Positions 44,481 to 55,610 are shown, numbered from the stretch's first letter. The stretch is DNA of 64,000 bases from Notamacropus eugenii (GCF_028372415.1 NC_092874.1:54721865-54785864), one strand, 5' to 3'. Notes: generated from the sequence alone by a model not told the origin. Made by a program: numbers and translations.

Positions 44481-44944
44481 CATTGTACAATGACAATAGT
44501 GGGTACTTAAAACATAATTGGTGAAATGGTGTTTAATAAATGCTTGCTGACTACTATTTGTATAGCATGATACTAGGTACTTATAGTGGTATATGGACAT
44601 AAAATGTAAAATACCTATCTGCAAGAATTTCTTTGAGTAGAATTCAATAATACATGAGATCATGAAAATTCAGGAAAGAACCTTAGTAGTCACTGGCTTG
44701 GTTCAATCCCTTCACTTTATGGAAAAGAAACTTCATCCAAGAGAAGGGAAGGGACTTACCCAAGGTCATGATGTCAGAAGGCAGCATGGAATGTCTGTCA
44801 GATAACACAGCACAGATAGCAAGACCCTCGAGTCTGTAGCAGAGAGAGCACAAGGGGCAGGGGAAGTCAGGTAAGTTTCTGTGAGAGGGGCTTGAGCTCT
44901 GCCTTAGAGCAAGGACTTTGGGAGAAGTTCCCAGTGGAGTAATG

Positions 44945-45202
44945 ATGTGATAATTATAGCTAACATTTACATAGTGCCTACTAAGTGCTAAATACTTTAC
45001 AAACATTATCTTATCTGATCCTTGCAACAAGCCTGGGAAGTAGGTACTAGTATTACCCCATTTTACAAATGAGGAAACTGAGGCAATCAGGTTATGTGAT
45101 TTGCCCAAGGTCACACAGTTAGTTTGTGTCTGAGACCACATTTCAACTCAGGTCTTCCTGACTCCAGGCCCAGACCTTTATCTACTGCGCCACTTGGCTA
45201 GC
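44945..45202 (-). mobile_element. CORE-SINE, antisense, full length
   Basis: ACATTTACATAGTGCCTACT, TTTTACAAATGAGGAAACTG, AAGGTCACACAGTTAGTTTG and the antisense 5' end TACTGCGCCACTTGGCTAGC. Confidence 0.92.
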
Positions 45203-45299
45203 AAAACATTACGTGGCTCTCCTCTTTGAGTAAACTCTAAATATTCACATCTTCATCATTTATTTTAGCCCCCAGCCATACACTTTAGAGTATAACTAA

Positions 45300-45425
45300 C
45301 CCAACCTCCTTATTTTTCAGATGAGGAAACTGAGGCCCAGGCCCCAATGACTTGCCCAAGGTAGTAAGCAGCAGAGGCAGGGCTTAAACCTTTGACTGCT
45401 GGGGCAATGGCATACACTGAACTCT
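45300..45425 (-). mobile_element. MIR-type SINE, antisense
   Basis: TTCAGATGAGGAAACTGAGG, TGACTTGCCCAAGGTAGTAA. Confidence 0.82.
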
Positions 45426-45654
45426 TTGTTGAATTATAATTCTCATTTGACTAATGATGAGAAACCCAAATTAGTTCTTTCTTGTCAGACCACAACCCAC
45501 AGGCAAAAATCCCCAGCACTCTGCATTTCCTCAAACAGCCAAATAAAGACAAAGCAAAAACCTTGACGAAATTACTGAAGAATTTGTTTTTAACCTCTCC
45601 TATTATGTTCTTCTACGTTCTTAATATGTGTCTACGTGTGTGCCAAAGCCTAAG

Positions 45655-45795
45655 GACCCTTTTTCAGAATGTTTTTAAATGTAGAAAATAAAATACAATA
45701 GATTATAAAGAAAACTAATGATGCTGAAACAGTTACCAAAATTCTTTTTAAACTTACAAACTCACAGACCCCTGGTTCAGAACCCCTGCTCTAGA
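45655..45795 (+). mobile_element. Right part of a GGTTCTTAACC-family DNA transposon
   Basis: TCAGAATGTTTTTAAATGTA, GATTATAAAGAAAACTAATG and the end CAGACCCCTGGTTCAGAACC. Confidence 0.45.
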
Positions 45796-45799
45796 CTAT

Positions 45800-46635
45800 C
45801 CAAAGGAGAAGACCTTCATCAGTCAGAGAAGACTTAAAAGAATACCTTTGATACCAAATTCTCCCCCATAACAGTTCATAACCTGGTCTATTAGATAAGC
45901 AAATATAAGAGAATATACTCATTTTGTAAAATAATCTCTCTAGCTATTGAAAGTTAATTAAGAGGTAACTGTATTTAATTAAGGGGGAAAGCTTCATTCA
46001 ATTAAAAACTATGTCAAACTTTTCCACAAAAGCCTCTATCAGGGTTGTAACTTTATTTACTGACCAAAGGCATAGATTAAATCAAACACAACAGAATGAG
46101 CTTTTATTGTTGGGACAGTGGGGAATCTGCCTTGGGGAGATGAAAGGGGGGAGAAAGATTTTTTTCCCCTTGAATCAAAAACATCTTTATGGCTCCCTAT
46201 AAGGGTACAGCAAGGTTATACCCTTCTCTCATTGTCCCTTATAATTTTTTTTACAAACTTGTATAAGCAATGGCCTAAACTTCCTGAAAATTTTCTTAAA
46301 ATCAAAAAAAGGAAACCCCGTTTCCCAAAGGCAACTTTGTTCAATGTAAATCCCAGGACAAACCCAGATCAAATTTCCCAACAGTAATCACATGAATCAT
46401 ATATCATCCAGCTACCTATGAATCTCACTTTAATTTACTATTTGAATACCAAATTCAAGGTCTATGAATTATCAACAATTGGTCTTAAAAGCCACATAGG
46501 AAACAGACTGCTCACTTGGTTGAAGACCAGGCTTTTATCCCCATTTGGCAAACCAAAAGAATCTTCTTAAGTTTAAGGGCTGTTGGTTTTCTCCCCTACA
46601 ACACCATATTTGATACTCATAAATTAACCCAGACA
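45800..46635. other. Intergenic, nothing recognised
   Basis: AT-rich sequence. Two overlapping short frames at 46,011-46,387 show no known domain. Confidence 0.5.
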
Positions 46636-46639
46636 GTAT

Positions 46640-46800
46640 ATTGGAAAGAGAGCCACTGTTAGTGCCAGTAAGGCCAAGGTCTAACTAATTCTCTTGCCTC
46701 TGACACACACTGGCTGGGTGGCCCAGGGGAAGTCACTCAATTTCTCCATGTAACAGGGTAACTCTCTAAATAGAAGAGCCTCTGATATATCTACAATGGT
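46640..46800 (+). mobile_element. Decayed SINE
   Basis: TTGCCTCTGACACACACTGG and TGGCCCAGGGGAAGTCACTC. Another old SINE, interrupted in the middle, spans 46,905-47,190 (GGTAAGTCACTTAAAATC; CTACATCTGTGAAATGGGGA). Confidence 0.55.
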
Positions 46801-47819
46801 AGAGGGAATTTCCTTATTGGCAGTTCCCTACGCAACTGAAATAAAGAAAAAAATAAGTAAAAAACCCATGCTTTCATTATAAACAGAGCTGCAAGTCTGG
46901 TAAATTCTGTGAGTGCTAGAGTAGAATCAAGAGATCTGATCTCAACCCTGGGTAAGTCACTTAAAATCAACCTTAAATCTTCCTGAATATAATTAAATAT
47001 TGGGACAGGGTAAAAAACAGAGATAAGTATTAAAATCAACTTAAATCAACCTGTAGACTTAACTTCTACATCTGTGAAATGGGGAAAATAACATATTCCT
47101 TCCATAGCTGTTGTGAAGATAGAATGAGACCTTATTGGTAAAGCACTCTGCAAATTTTAAAGCGTAATATGAATGCAAGATGTTGTTATTATTTCTTTTC
47201 TTTTCCCACCATTCCTATATTTTCATTACTGATAGTATTCACTGTGTTTGAAATGAGATGTGTATGTAAGAGTCATAGAATCTTAAAAAAAAATTATTTA
47301 GAATTAGATGGAAAGTGAGACTAATCTAGCTCACATCCTTCCCTATCTCCACTTCAAGAAAATACATTACCCTCTATGTTAGAACAATTTCTTTTTTTCC
47401 CCCTATTAAACTACAGCTGAAATAATGTTCACAAGGCAATAAAATCAGGTGCACTTCCTGGTAGGCAATGGTATGAACTCCTAACAATGCCTTCTCACCT
47501 TGCCACCGACTCTGTGGAACCCCACGTTTTGCCATGGATCATTCCTCTGAACCCTGATGACTACAGGGCCTTGCATGCAACCTTTAGCTAAACTCTCCTG
47601 TATGGTCAAGTCTTTCTATTACGGAAGCCGATTACGAAGTGACCTTCACCAACACCTGACCTTTACCTGTCTCTCGGGTTTGTCCTACATTACTCTGAGA
47701 CAGCCAGTCTTCTTAAAAGAGGAATGAATTTCCCAGTGCACAAAACAAATATGGTCCCTACAACATATGACCTTTTGGTCAAATCACATAGCCATTTTTC
47801 AAGTTCTATGCATTTATAT

Positions 47820-48010
47820 TTCTCAACCTAATCATGAATCAGTGACCTTTCAAAAAAGTGGTAGCTCCTGTTTCTCCAAGCAGTAAACACATCTAATCCT
47901 TCTTCCATGGGCTAGTTTCTGGAATCCTGGAAAATATTCCTCTTCTTTAGGTTCAATAACCCTAGTCCTTCAATCATCTTTGTATAGCATGAATTCAAGG
48001 TTCTCTGAAG
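47820..48010 (-). mobile_element. L3 (CR1-clade) LINE fragment, antisense
   Basis: GTTTCTCCAAGCAGTAAACA, TAATCCTTCTTCCATGGGCT, CTTCTTTAGGTTCAATAACC, CAATCATCTTTGTATAGCAT. It is closely similar to 49,455-49,600. A MIR-like 3' end (+) follows at 48,011-48,105. Confidence 0.65.
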
Positions 48011-48359
48011 CTGCTTCCTTGCCTACAAAATGAACACATTGGATCAAATAATCTCTGAGGTCCCTGCTAGCTCTGAATCAATGACCTATGACTCTTTGGT
48101 TGGATAGTGACTGGATTTAGAAGGCCCATGCTTACCTCCACATAGCCTTGGGAGAGTTTAAGCTTATAAAGCACATCAGTCATGAATTACTTTAATAATA
48201 TAATCTGATTGGCTTTCTCTTAACAATTAGTTGAGACAGATGCTGTGTGAGGTCTCTCTTGGGGAAATAATACTGGCAAGCAGAACACTTGAGGAGTAGA
48301 GAATGTTTTGAAGAAAACCAGAGAACAGTACACAGGGAGCAGAAAAGAGGTAGCAGGAA

Positions 48360-48550
48360 GGTTTCTTAACCTTGAGTTGGGTCTGAAATTAAAAGGTCTA
48401 TATTTTTAGACCTATATCCAATGTAATTGGTTTCTCCTTGCAACCTATATATTTTATTTTATACATCTAAAAACATGATTCCAACAAGGGTTCCACAGGC
48501 TTCACAAGACTGCCAAAGGGGTGCATGCAGGAATGTGCTGATAAATGTTC
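48360..48550 (+). mobile_element. hAT-like DNA transposon (GGTTCTTAACC family)
   Basis: AGGTTTCTTAACCTTGAGTT, TTTTATTTTATACATCTAAA, GGTTCCACAGGCTTCACAAG. Confidence 0.5.
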
Positions 48551-48989
48551 AACAACCAGCTTTCTGGGGCAGGGGTGGGGGAGGGATTACACACTTTAAA
48601 ATTTAACCTCCATTATTAACATATTTTCTACTTTCTTAGGGCTAGAGAAAAGAGAAAGGGAAGAAAAGAAAACCAATCAATAAAGTCCTGATTTATAGTG
48701 TTTATCATTTGTAAGGTATAAATGCTCATGCTTCAGATTTAACAACTGGCTCTCTGGATTCCCCAAGCAGGTTTTAGTATGTTCCTGGGTCCATGACATA
48801 AAAATGGTGAAGATTCCCTGCTTTATAGAGTTGTGTTTAAAGAGCCTGTCTCTGCGATAAGGAACATGATCTTAGTCTGTATAAACAAAAGAATATCTGA
48901 AATTCGGAGATTCAGATACCCCCATATTCTGTAATGGTTAGATGGTACTCCATTCAGTTCTGAGTGGCCTATTTTAGGAAGGAGTGAAT

Positions 48990-49170
48990 TCATAGAACTA
49001 AGGTCAGAAAGCCTGCTCTGCCACTTTATTACCATAACGACTGTGGGCAAATGAACTCTCCCTGGGATCCTTTTTCTGGAATTCTCCTTCTCTGGGATTT
49101 CTTCATTTACAAAAAGGGAGAAGGGAGGTTGGATTCAATGATCTCTGCATCATCCAGCTATGAATCCATA
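48990..49170 (+). mobile_element. Decayed MIR-type SINE
   Basis: TTTCTTCATTTACAAAAAGG, GGTTGGATTCAATGATCTCT. Confidence 0.55.
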
Positions 49171-49179
49171 TTATGAATA

Positions 49180-49330
49180 AAGTATCAGTGAACAAGCATT
49201 TATTAAACACCTGCTGTTTTTTAGGCACTGTGATAAATGCTGGGAAGACAAAGTCAGAAAAGAAACAGACTGCTCTGAAGGAGTTTATAGTGGAGATAAT
49301 TGAAAACATGCTCAACGGAGAAAACCATGG
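49180..49330 (+). repeat. Marsupial interspersed repeat fragment (AACAAGCATTTATTAAG class)
   Basis: GTGAACAAGCATTTATTAAA, TAGGCACTGTGATAAATGCT, TGAAGGAGTTTATAGTGGAG. Confidence 0.55.
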
Positions 49331-49439
49331 CTGATGAAACCAGAGAAGATTAGGGTGGAGAAGAGACTGGTGATGAAGAGATGCTCAGGGATAAAATGGT
49401 GTCAACCTAATCATGCATCAGAAAGCTTTCAATGGGGAG

Positions 49440-49620
49440 ATGCCAAGGTGGTAGCGCCTGTTTCTCTAAGCAGAGACAAAGTCTAATCATTCTTTCATGG
49501 GATGGCTTCTCAAATCCTGAAAAACATGTCTCTTCTCCAGGTTCAAGATTCCCTAGTTCCTTCAAGCAATTTCTGTACAGCGTGAATTCAAAGTCCCAGA
49601 AGATATTTCAGTTTGAGGTA
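49440..49620 (-). mobile_element. L3 (CR1-clade) LINE fragment, antisense
   Basis: CTGTTTCTCTAAGCAGAGAC, TCATGGGATGGCTTCTCAAA, CTCTTCTCCAGGTTCAAGAT, TCCCTAGTTCCTTCAAGCAA. Confidence 0.68.
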
Positions 49621-51135
49621 AGGAACATTTCGTAACTAAAGACCAGTCCATTTGTGAAATGGCCTGTCTAGGATGGCAGAGTACCCAAGGCCTTCAAAGG
49701 GAGGGGACTACTTGCTCAAGAAGTTGAAAAGTAGATTTCGGCTCAGGTATTAAGATCATGAACCTCTTACTTGTACCAAATGCAGTCCAAACCAGATTAA
49801 AATATAATCAGGAAATAGTTTAAAAAACAAGTAAAATACAATGCAACTTAGCTGGTGTTAATTTGTGATTTTCTTTTCTGAGTTGACATCACTGGATCAT
49901 ACAAGCTGCAACTTTGTCATCATTTGCTAATACCTGGGGTAGCCCTAAGTGAGAAACTCCCTCCTTTCCTGGAGCATAGTACAGAGCTGCCTTAGGAAGA
50001 AGCATTCCCCAAAGCCTATTTCTGAGGCTTGGCCTAAGGCTCTCTAGCAGAGAGGAAGGGAGGGGTTCTAAATCCCTGACTCATTTTACCTGCTTACCAC
50101 AGGCCCAGGGTGGTGATGGTGATTACAGGTTGTTAAGGTGAGTCTCTACAAAATAAACACATCCCAAGGACTACAGGACTAAAGGAAAAGCTGCTTGAAG
50201 GGCTGAAGTTGTATTGTTGGTTACTGATTGACTTGTGATCAATCTCGCTTTCTAGATCCTTCAGAAAACTTTTGAAAGAACATTTCTTCAGGGATCACTG
50301 TGGAGCCCCACCACATCAAACTCCAACATGCAGGTAGGTACAACACCCGTTTCTGACAATCAGCAGTTTTGTAAGATTTTTAAAGAAACCCTTATCATTA
50401 GGCCTTATCTTTCCCTTTTATCCTACAGATCCAAAATCCTGTAGGCCAATCTCTTATCCAAAGTTATTTTTGATCACATGATGAAAGAGGAGCCTCAAGT
50501 AATTAATCCTACTTCTCTTACTCCCAGAAAAACTAAACTGGAGGAAAATTATGAGAGCACTTAATTAAAATGGGAACTAGGGGAAAATGGCAAAGGCAAT
50601 CCTGGAGACAGGATGGAAGTTAATGAATATTCCCAACTGGCAGACTTCTGAAAGAGATCTCAGAAAAAAAATTTATATTTTCTCCTCTTTGGTCTGAATC
50701 TAACTTTCCTGTACTAACTTTCAATGTCCAATTCTAAATAGCCGGTAAAGCCTCATGCACCCCAATAATTCAGATCCCTAATTTATTTATTTATTTTTGC
50801 TTTACTTATGGGGAGGGGAAGGTGGTTTCTTTTTTATGTACTTGGAACAGTCAACTACTTTGTTTTAATTTGAATAGTTTTCATGGAAGAATGATGAAAG
50901 GAGCAGTGAAAAACAGATACAGAATTTCTGTTTTTTCACATAACTTAAGAATTCCAATAGCTGCTCTATACAGCATATCATGTCCTGAAACTGATACCAG
51001 AAAGAACTGTATTTTATGTAACACGTAATGTGACCTCACCAGGGAGATACAGATTGGTCGCTTACTTACTGTCCTGGCTGATTAAGGAATTATCAAGCCT
51101 CTGATTTTGTTCATGCTAGTGGACAGACTGGCTTA
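49621..51135. other. Intergenic, nothing recognised
   Basis: Unique-looking sequence with no gene or repeat motif that I can defend. CATGCAGGTAGGT at about 50,328 has a splice-donor look but no supporting exon. Confidence 0.5.
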
Positions 51136-51139
51136 TTCT

Positions 51140-51445
51140 ACTACTAATACCTGCTGCTTGTGACACTGTGGATAGAATGCTGTCTTGGGTTCAAATCCAA
51201 CCGTATTGACTGCATGACCCTGAACAAGTCATTTCATTTCACAGAGCTCTAGGCCAGAGGTAGCACACTTGGTGGCAAATTCCTTCCACTCCTAAGATTA
51301 GGAACTGCTTAATTGGATACTAACTAGTTGTGTGACCTTGGACAAATCACTTAACTTTGTTTGCCTCAGTTTCCTCATTTGTCAAATGGGGATAATAATA
51401 TCTCCCCATGTCCCAGAGTTTTTGTGAGGATAAAATGACATTTTT
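51140..51445 (+). mobile_element. CORE-SINE, interrupted
   Basis: ACACTGTGGATAGAATGCTG, then CATGACCCTGAACAAGTC. After an insertion (about 51,240-51,320) a SINE 3' half follows: TAGTTGTGTGACCTTGGACA, CAGTTTCCTCATTTGTCAAA, GTTTTTGTGAGGATAAAATG. Confidence 0.75.
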
Positions 51446-51454
51446 ACTGTTGTT

Positions 51455-51570
51455 GGCAAATTACAGCCTTCGAGGGAAAAACTGAAAGCTTAGTTGATCT
51501 GCCCTGTCACAGTCAGTATATGTGGGACTTGAACCCAGGTCTCCCTGACTCCAAGACTCTATTTGCTTTC
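51455..51570 (-). mobile_element. Decayed MIR-type SINE, antisense
   Basis: TTGATCTGCCCTGTCACAGT, GGGACTTGAACCCAGGTCTC. Confidence 0.6.
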
Positions 51571-52115
51571 CTCATTCTTGTTTATAATCTGAGAAGTTAT
51601 CATGACAGACACTGGAGCAGATGAGGCAGGCCCTATGCTTGGTCAGCACCCATGGAACACCTCTATCGTCCTTCTGCTTCTAAGTCCAAGAGGTTTTAAA
51701 CTTTAGCTCCTGTGTAGAGTTTGTAGGTTTCTTTCTCCTTTGAGAATCTCAAAATGGGTCAGTAAAATGAGTTAACAAATTGTCCTGTGACAGCACTTTT
51801 TGGTGAACAACTCCACATATACCTCCTTGGCCTATGTGTACGGAGCCTGGGTTTCTGCCAAAAGGAAAGTTCTAAAAGTCACACCCAGAAGGAAGCCACA
51901 AAGAATGGAGAGGAAGTTTCCGTTGGCACCTGTCCTTACTTCTCTGCTCCTGAGAGAAAGATCAAATGCATCACTGTCGAAACTGTGAAGTAATAACTGT
52001 TGAGCTGTTCAGTTAGAAAATTGCCTCATTTCCAAGGGAGGTGATGTTGTAGCCTGGTGTTACACACAGGAGGCTTTCTTTTAAATTACCAGAACCCTTC
52101 AGCAGAAAGTAAACT
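51571..52115. other. Intergenic, nothing recognised
   Basis: Two overlapping 60-70 codon frames (51,787-51,993) with no known domain. Confidence 0.5.
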
Positions 52116-52210
52116 CCCTGAGTGCAATTATCATCCCATTTTTTTGTCTTTGTAATCCCTAGGACTAAAACAAAGTAGGCACTTACTAAATGCTTGTTGA
52201 ATTCAATTCA
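52105..52210 (+). mobile_element. L2-like 3' tail
   Basis: AGTAAACTCCCTGAGTGCAA, TTTTGTCTTTGTAATCCCTA, AGGCACTTACTAAATGCTTG. Confidence 0.65.
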
Positions 52211-52610
52211 ATGAACATATGTAACAAATGCACATAGGTTAAAAAATCTTGGCCAGGTAGGTAGTCCCCACATTACAGAGGGACTATGACAGAGATAGAC
52301 AGATTTTGCCTTTAGGTAAGGACCAAGGGATCTTCTGGAAGCTTTGGTTGGAGGAGGAGAGAAGATCCAGAGTTTCCCACCAAAGAAAACCTCTTCTGTA
52401 AAATAAAAATTGTGGCCTCAATCACATGTAAGGTCCCTTTTAGCTCTAAATTTATGATCCTATGTGGCTAACTCATACACAAATGAGGAAAAATGCATGT
52501 GAAAGTCCAAGAGGAAAGGCAGAAATTGGAGATGGCTGTTTACTTTCCAGGACGGCGGAGAGGTGATGAGTCTAGCAAGGTTTCATGGAGAAGGTGGCCC
52601 CTGAGCATGG

Positions 52611-52915
52611 GCTGGTCCTTCATGGCTGAAGAAGACCATGCCATCAGAGAAATAATGACATGACTTGCACTTGACTTTCTTTTGAGTGAGGGAGGGCTGT
52701 GCAGGTCACCAGCCTCACTTCTCCTCCAGAGCCATCTGAATCCAGTGACCAGATATCAGGATGACTGGAGATAACCCAGGATGAGGCAATTGGGGTTAAG
52801 TGACTTGCCCAAGGTCACACAGCTAGTGAGTGTCCAGTGTCTGAGGTGAGATTTGAACTCAGGTCCTCCTGACTCCTGCACTGGTACTCTATCCACCGCA
52901 CCACCTAGCTGCCCC
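52611..52915 (-). mobile_element. tRNA-derived SINE with RTE-like tail, antisense (pair member 1)
   Basis: The antisense 5' end is CCGCACCACCTAGCTGCCCC; CORE AAGGTCACACAGCTAGTGAG. The unique 3' half includes ATCCAGTGACCAGATATCAG, GCTGTGCAGGTCACCAGCCT and GACCATGCCATCAGAGAAAT. It matches the SINE at 53,389-53,680 at high identity in the opposite orientation. The tail resembles those of SINEs mobilised by RTE LINEs (inference). Confidence 0.9.
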
Positions 52916-53388
52916 TGATTCCTGAGTGGTCCTTAACAGAAGACCCCTAAATAATAAATTAATTAAATAAAGGGAATTGGATGGGGGGGGGAAGAAGAGG
53001 TTAGTCCATTCCAGGCATGGAGGATGGGAGAGATGAAGAAAGGATACTCCCCCTAGTTCAAAGGAATAATAAAAAAAAAATTAACTATCTTCTTAATAAA
53101 ACATAAATGTTGACCTCAGTTTTTATTGATTTTTGAATGAAAACCCACTAGGTTTTAGAGGTGTGCATGTACCCCCAAAAATGTGCAGAGAAGCAGTATA
53201 GTCAGGCAGATAGATAGTCGGTTTGGGAGTCCAGGAAGAATGAAGTTCAAGTCCTGATTCTTGAAGATATTGTGCAAACCTGGGCAAATTACTTAAGCTC
53301 TTAGTGCTATGAGTAAGACTACAAATTGCAGTGTTAACCTGCATTAAAAGAAGAAGTTCCTACCTCTATTATTAATGTCAGCTAGGTG

Positions 53389-53680
53389 GCGCAGTGGATA
53401 GAGCACCAGTGCAGGAGTCAGGAGGACCTGAGTTCAAATCCCACCTCAGACACTTGACACGCACTAGCTGTGTGACCTTGGGCAAGTCACTTAACCCCAA
53501 TTGCCTCATCCTGGGTTATCTCCAGTCATCCTGATGAATACCTGGTCCCTGGATCCAGATGGCTCTGGAGGAGAAGTGAGGCTGGTGACCTGCACAGCCC
53601 TCCCTCAGTCAAAGCAAAGTCAAGTGCCAGTCATGTCACCCTTTCTGTGCTGGCACGGTCTTCCTGGGCAAGGAGGGAGG
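53389..53680 (+). mobile_element. tRNA-derived SINE with RTE-like tail, sense (pair member 2)
   Basis: CAGCTAGGTGGCGCAGTGGA, CAATTGCCTCATCCTGGGTT, ATGGCTCTGGAGGAGAAGTG, GGTGACCTGCACAGCCCTCC. It ends near GGTCTTCCTGGGCAAGGAGG, about 60 bp before the SRI CpG island. Confidence 0.9.
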
Positions 53681-54122
53681 AAGACCCTAATAACATCAGA
53701 GGTGCACTCCTAGCCTTGTCAGCTCTTCAGTCAGGACCTGGGCTGGCGTTTGTGCTCTCCAGAGCTGGGGGAGGAAAAGCGCATTCCTGCACCCGACGTC
53801 GGCGAGGCGGGAGCCCCCGAGGCCCCCGGGCCCACAGCCCAGCCCGCAGTTACACCAGCCACGGAAACCTGTGTCCTTACCGGGGGGCGCCGGAGCCTGA
53901 GCCCCCTCTGCAGCCCAATGATCCGGGCTGAAACCAAAGCTTTCCTGGCTTTTAACTGCCGGGCGTCTGCGGCCGAAAGAGCGAGGAGGGATTTCACAGT
54001 CCAGCCATTGCAGGCGGACAACCTAAACCCGAGGCGAGGCCCGCAGGCGTCCGGCCGGTCCGGTCCGGTCCGGACCCCAAGCCCAGCCCAAGAGCTAAAA
54101 CCGCCCCTCTCTCCATCAGACC

Positions 54123-54143
54123 GGGGGGGGGGGGGGGGGGGGG
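54123..54143 (+). repeat. G homopolymer of 21
   Basis: An uninterrupted run of 21 G, about 940 bp upstream of the SRI start codon. Its length could be a sequencing or assembly artefact. Confidence 0.9.
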
Positions 54144-54767
54144 TCGCTTCACAACCCCGGATCCCAGCGCTGCGGGTGACCTGGTCCGGCCCCCCCTCGG
54201 AGGGGGTCACCCCGGGAGGGTCCAGGGCCCCAGCAGGGAAGGACCCCAAGAGGTGCCCAGCCCCCATCCCACGGGGTGCAAGGCGGCGGGTTTCCGGGCC
54301 AGCCTCCGAGGAGCCCGCGTTCTCCGGGGGGGCTCGGGCAGCGCGTGGGCGGTCCTGGGGGGGCCGATGACCAGAGGTCACCCTAGGGTCACACGGCCGC
54401 TGGGGAGGGCGAGGACAATCAGCTGTTACTCACGTGGCCAGCCGCCCCCTCTGGCCCATTCCGGCCCGGCCGCCTCCCCGCGGCGTCGGCCCGCTGGCAT
54501 GTCGGGCCCCCGGCCCGGTGACCCCGGCCACGCCTTCCCGCAGTCGCCGGCGCTCCGGGCCAGACCTGGGGGTCCCCATCCCCCGCCGGCGGCGGCACCG
54601 GCCCCTCCGTGCGCGCAGCACCCCCGCCTGGCGGAGTTTTTTATGTTTTTGTGTTTGTTTTTTAAAAAAAACCTTGGGAGAAAACCTGGCAAGGGGGCAA
54701 AAAGAAGGTTAGGGGAGGGGAAAAGAGAGGGTTCCTAGGGCTGGGGTGGGGGAGGGGGTTGGTGTGC

Positions 54768-54993
54768 CGGGACGTACCATGCTGTCCGAAGAGGGGGCGT
54801 CGAGCGAATTGGGTCTATAGCGCAAGCCCCTACCCTCCTTAATTATGGAAAGGCTCGGAGTGAGAGGAGGGAGGAGAAATGCTGAGAGAGCCCGCAGGGC
54901 CACTGGGAGCTCGAGGCTGCGGCGGTCCGAGGGACGGGCGATGATTCCACCCCCTCATCCCCCCCACCGAAAAGCTCTGAGTGGTACGTCCCG
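54768..54993. promoter_or_regulatory. 12-bp inverted repeat in the SRI 5' flank
   Basis: CGGGACGTACCA at 54,768-54,779 and its exact reverse complement TGGTACGTCCCG at 54,982-54,993, 202 bp apart, both in the 320 bp upstream of the SRI ATG. The protein that might bind is unknown. Confidence 0.6.
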
Positions 54994-55085
54994 AGGGCGG
55001 GGCCCGAGCTGCCCTGCGAGCTCCCGCTGGGGCCGGAGGCGGCGGCGGCGGCGATTTGGGGACGGCCGCGGTCACTGTCTTGGTC

Positions 55086-55139
55086 ATGGCGTATCCGGGG
55101 CATCCTGGCGCTGGCGGAGGCGGTTACTTCCAAGGCGGG
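55086..55139 (+). CDS. SRI: Sorcin exon 1 (coding part)
   Basis: The first coding exon of sorcin, a cytosolic penta-EF-hand calcium sensor that moves to membranes on calcium binding and regulates ryanodine receptors, SERCA and calcium channels. It encodes 18 residues, MAYPGHPGAGGGGYFQGG, the Gly/Pro-rich N-terminal tail; the first 12 match my recollection of human sorcin. ATG lies in a good Kozak context (G at -3, G at +4), and an in-frame TGA about 105 bp upstream rules out an ATG-initiated extension. The exon ends in phase 0 at a consensus donor GTGAGT (55,140). Confidence 0.95.
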
Positions 55140-55526
55140 GTGAGTGGCCCGGCGTGGGTCCGAGCCCGGCCCCCAGCCCCGGTCCGCCTGCTCTCGGAGG
55201 GGTAGGGTCTGGCTCTCGGCGGAAGTCTCGAGGGCCCCCTGCCCCGGGCCGGGCTCAGCCCCTCGGGGAGGCCCGGGAGCCTTGGGAAAAGAAAACTTCC
55301 ACGCCACGGATGAGTAACTCTGGGCACTAGGGAGCCACGGAGGACGCCAGCTCCGGGCCGTGGGGGCGGAGCCGGGAGGGCCCTCGTCGCGGGGCTGGGT
55401 ACCCCGGAGGGGTGATGCTGCGCAGCGGGGGGCCTGCGGGCCGGGGCGGGGGGAGCGCACCCAGTTGTCTGCTGACCCCGGAGCCCCAGCCCGCCTAACG
55501 ATGCCCTTGTGCTTCATGCTTCCCAG
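55140..55526 (+). other. SRI: SRI intron 1
   Basis: A 387-bp GC-rich intron from GTGAGT to TTCCCAG, lying entirely inside the CpG island, with no repeats. Confidence 0.9.
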
Positions 55527-55610
55527 TACGGGGGTGCCCCCGGGGGCCCGGCCTTCCCTGGACAGGCTCAGGATCCGCTGTACGGGTACTTCGCGGCCGT
55601 GGCTGGACAG
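55527..55610 (+). CDS. SRI: Sorcin exon 2
   Basis: Twenty-eight codons in phase 0, beginning [13 protein letters not shown] and continuing [15 protein letters not shown]. It finishes the glycine-rich tail and starts the first helix of EF-hand 1. The '[13 protein letters not shown]' block is characteristic of sorcin and close to that of grancalcin; the Gly/Pro tail and MAYPGHPGAGGG start point to sorcin. The acceptor is TTCCCAG (to 55,526) and the donor is GTTAGT (55,611). Confidence 0.95.

Noticed and set aside
44683..45141. 152-codon - strand frame
   Set aside because: It runs through two antisense SINEs and unique DNA with no domain.
53731..54381. Long overlapping open frames on both strands (206-216 codons) in the CpG island
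   Set aside because: Stop codons are rare in GC-rich DNA. The translations are Pro/Arg/Gly-biased with no domain, and both strands are open at once. The same applies to 54,843-55,517 on the - strand.
54978..55085. Upstream in-frame extension of sorcin
   Set aside because: There is no ATG between the in-frame TGA just before 54,981 and the ATG at 55,086, and the latter matches the known sorcin start.
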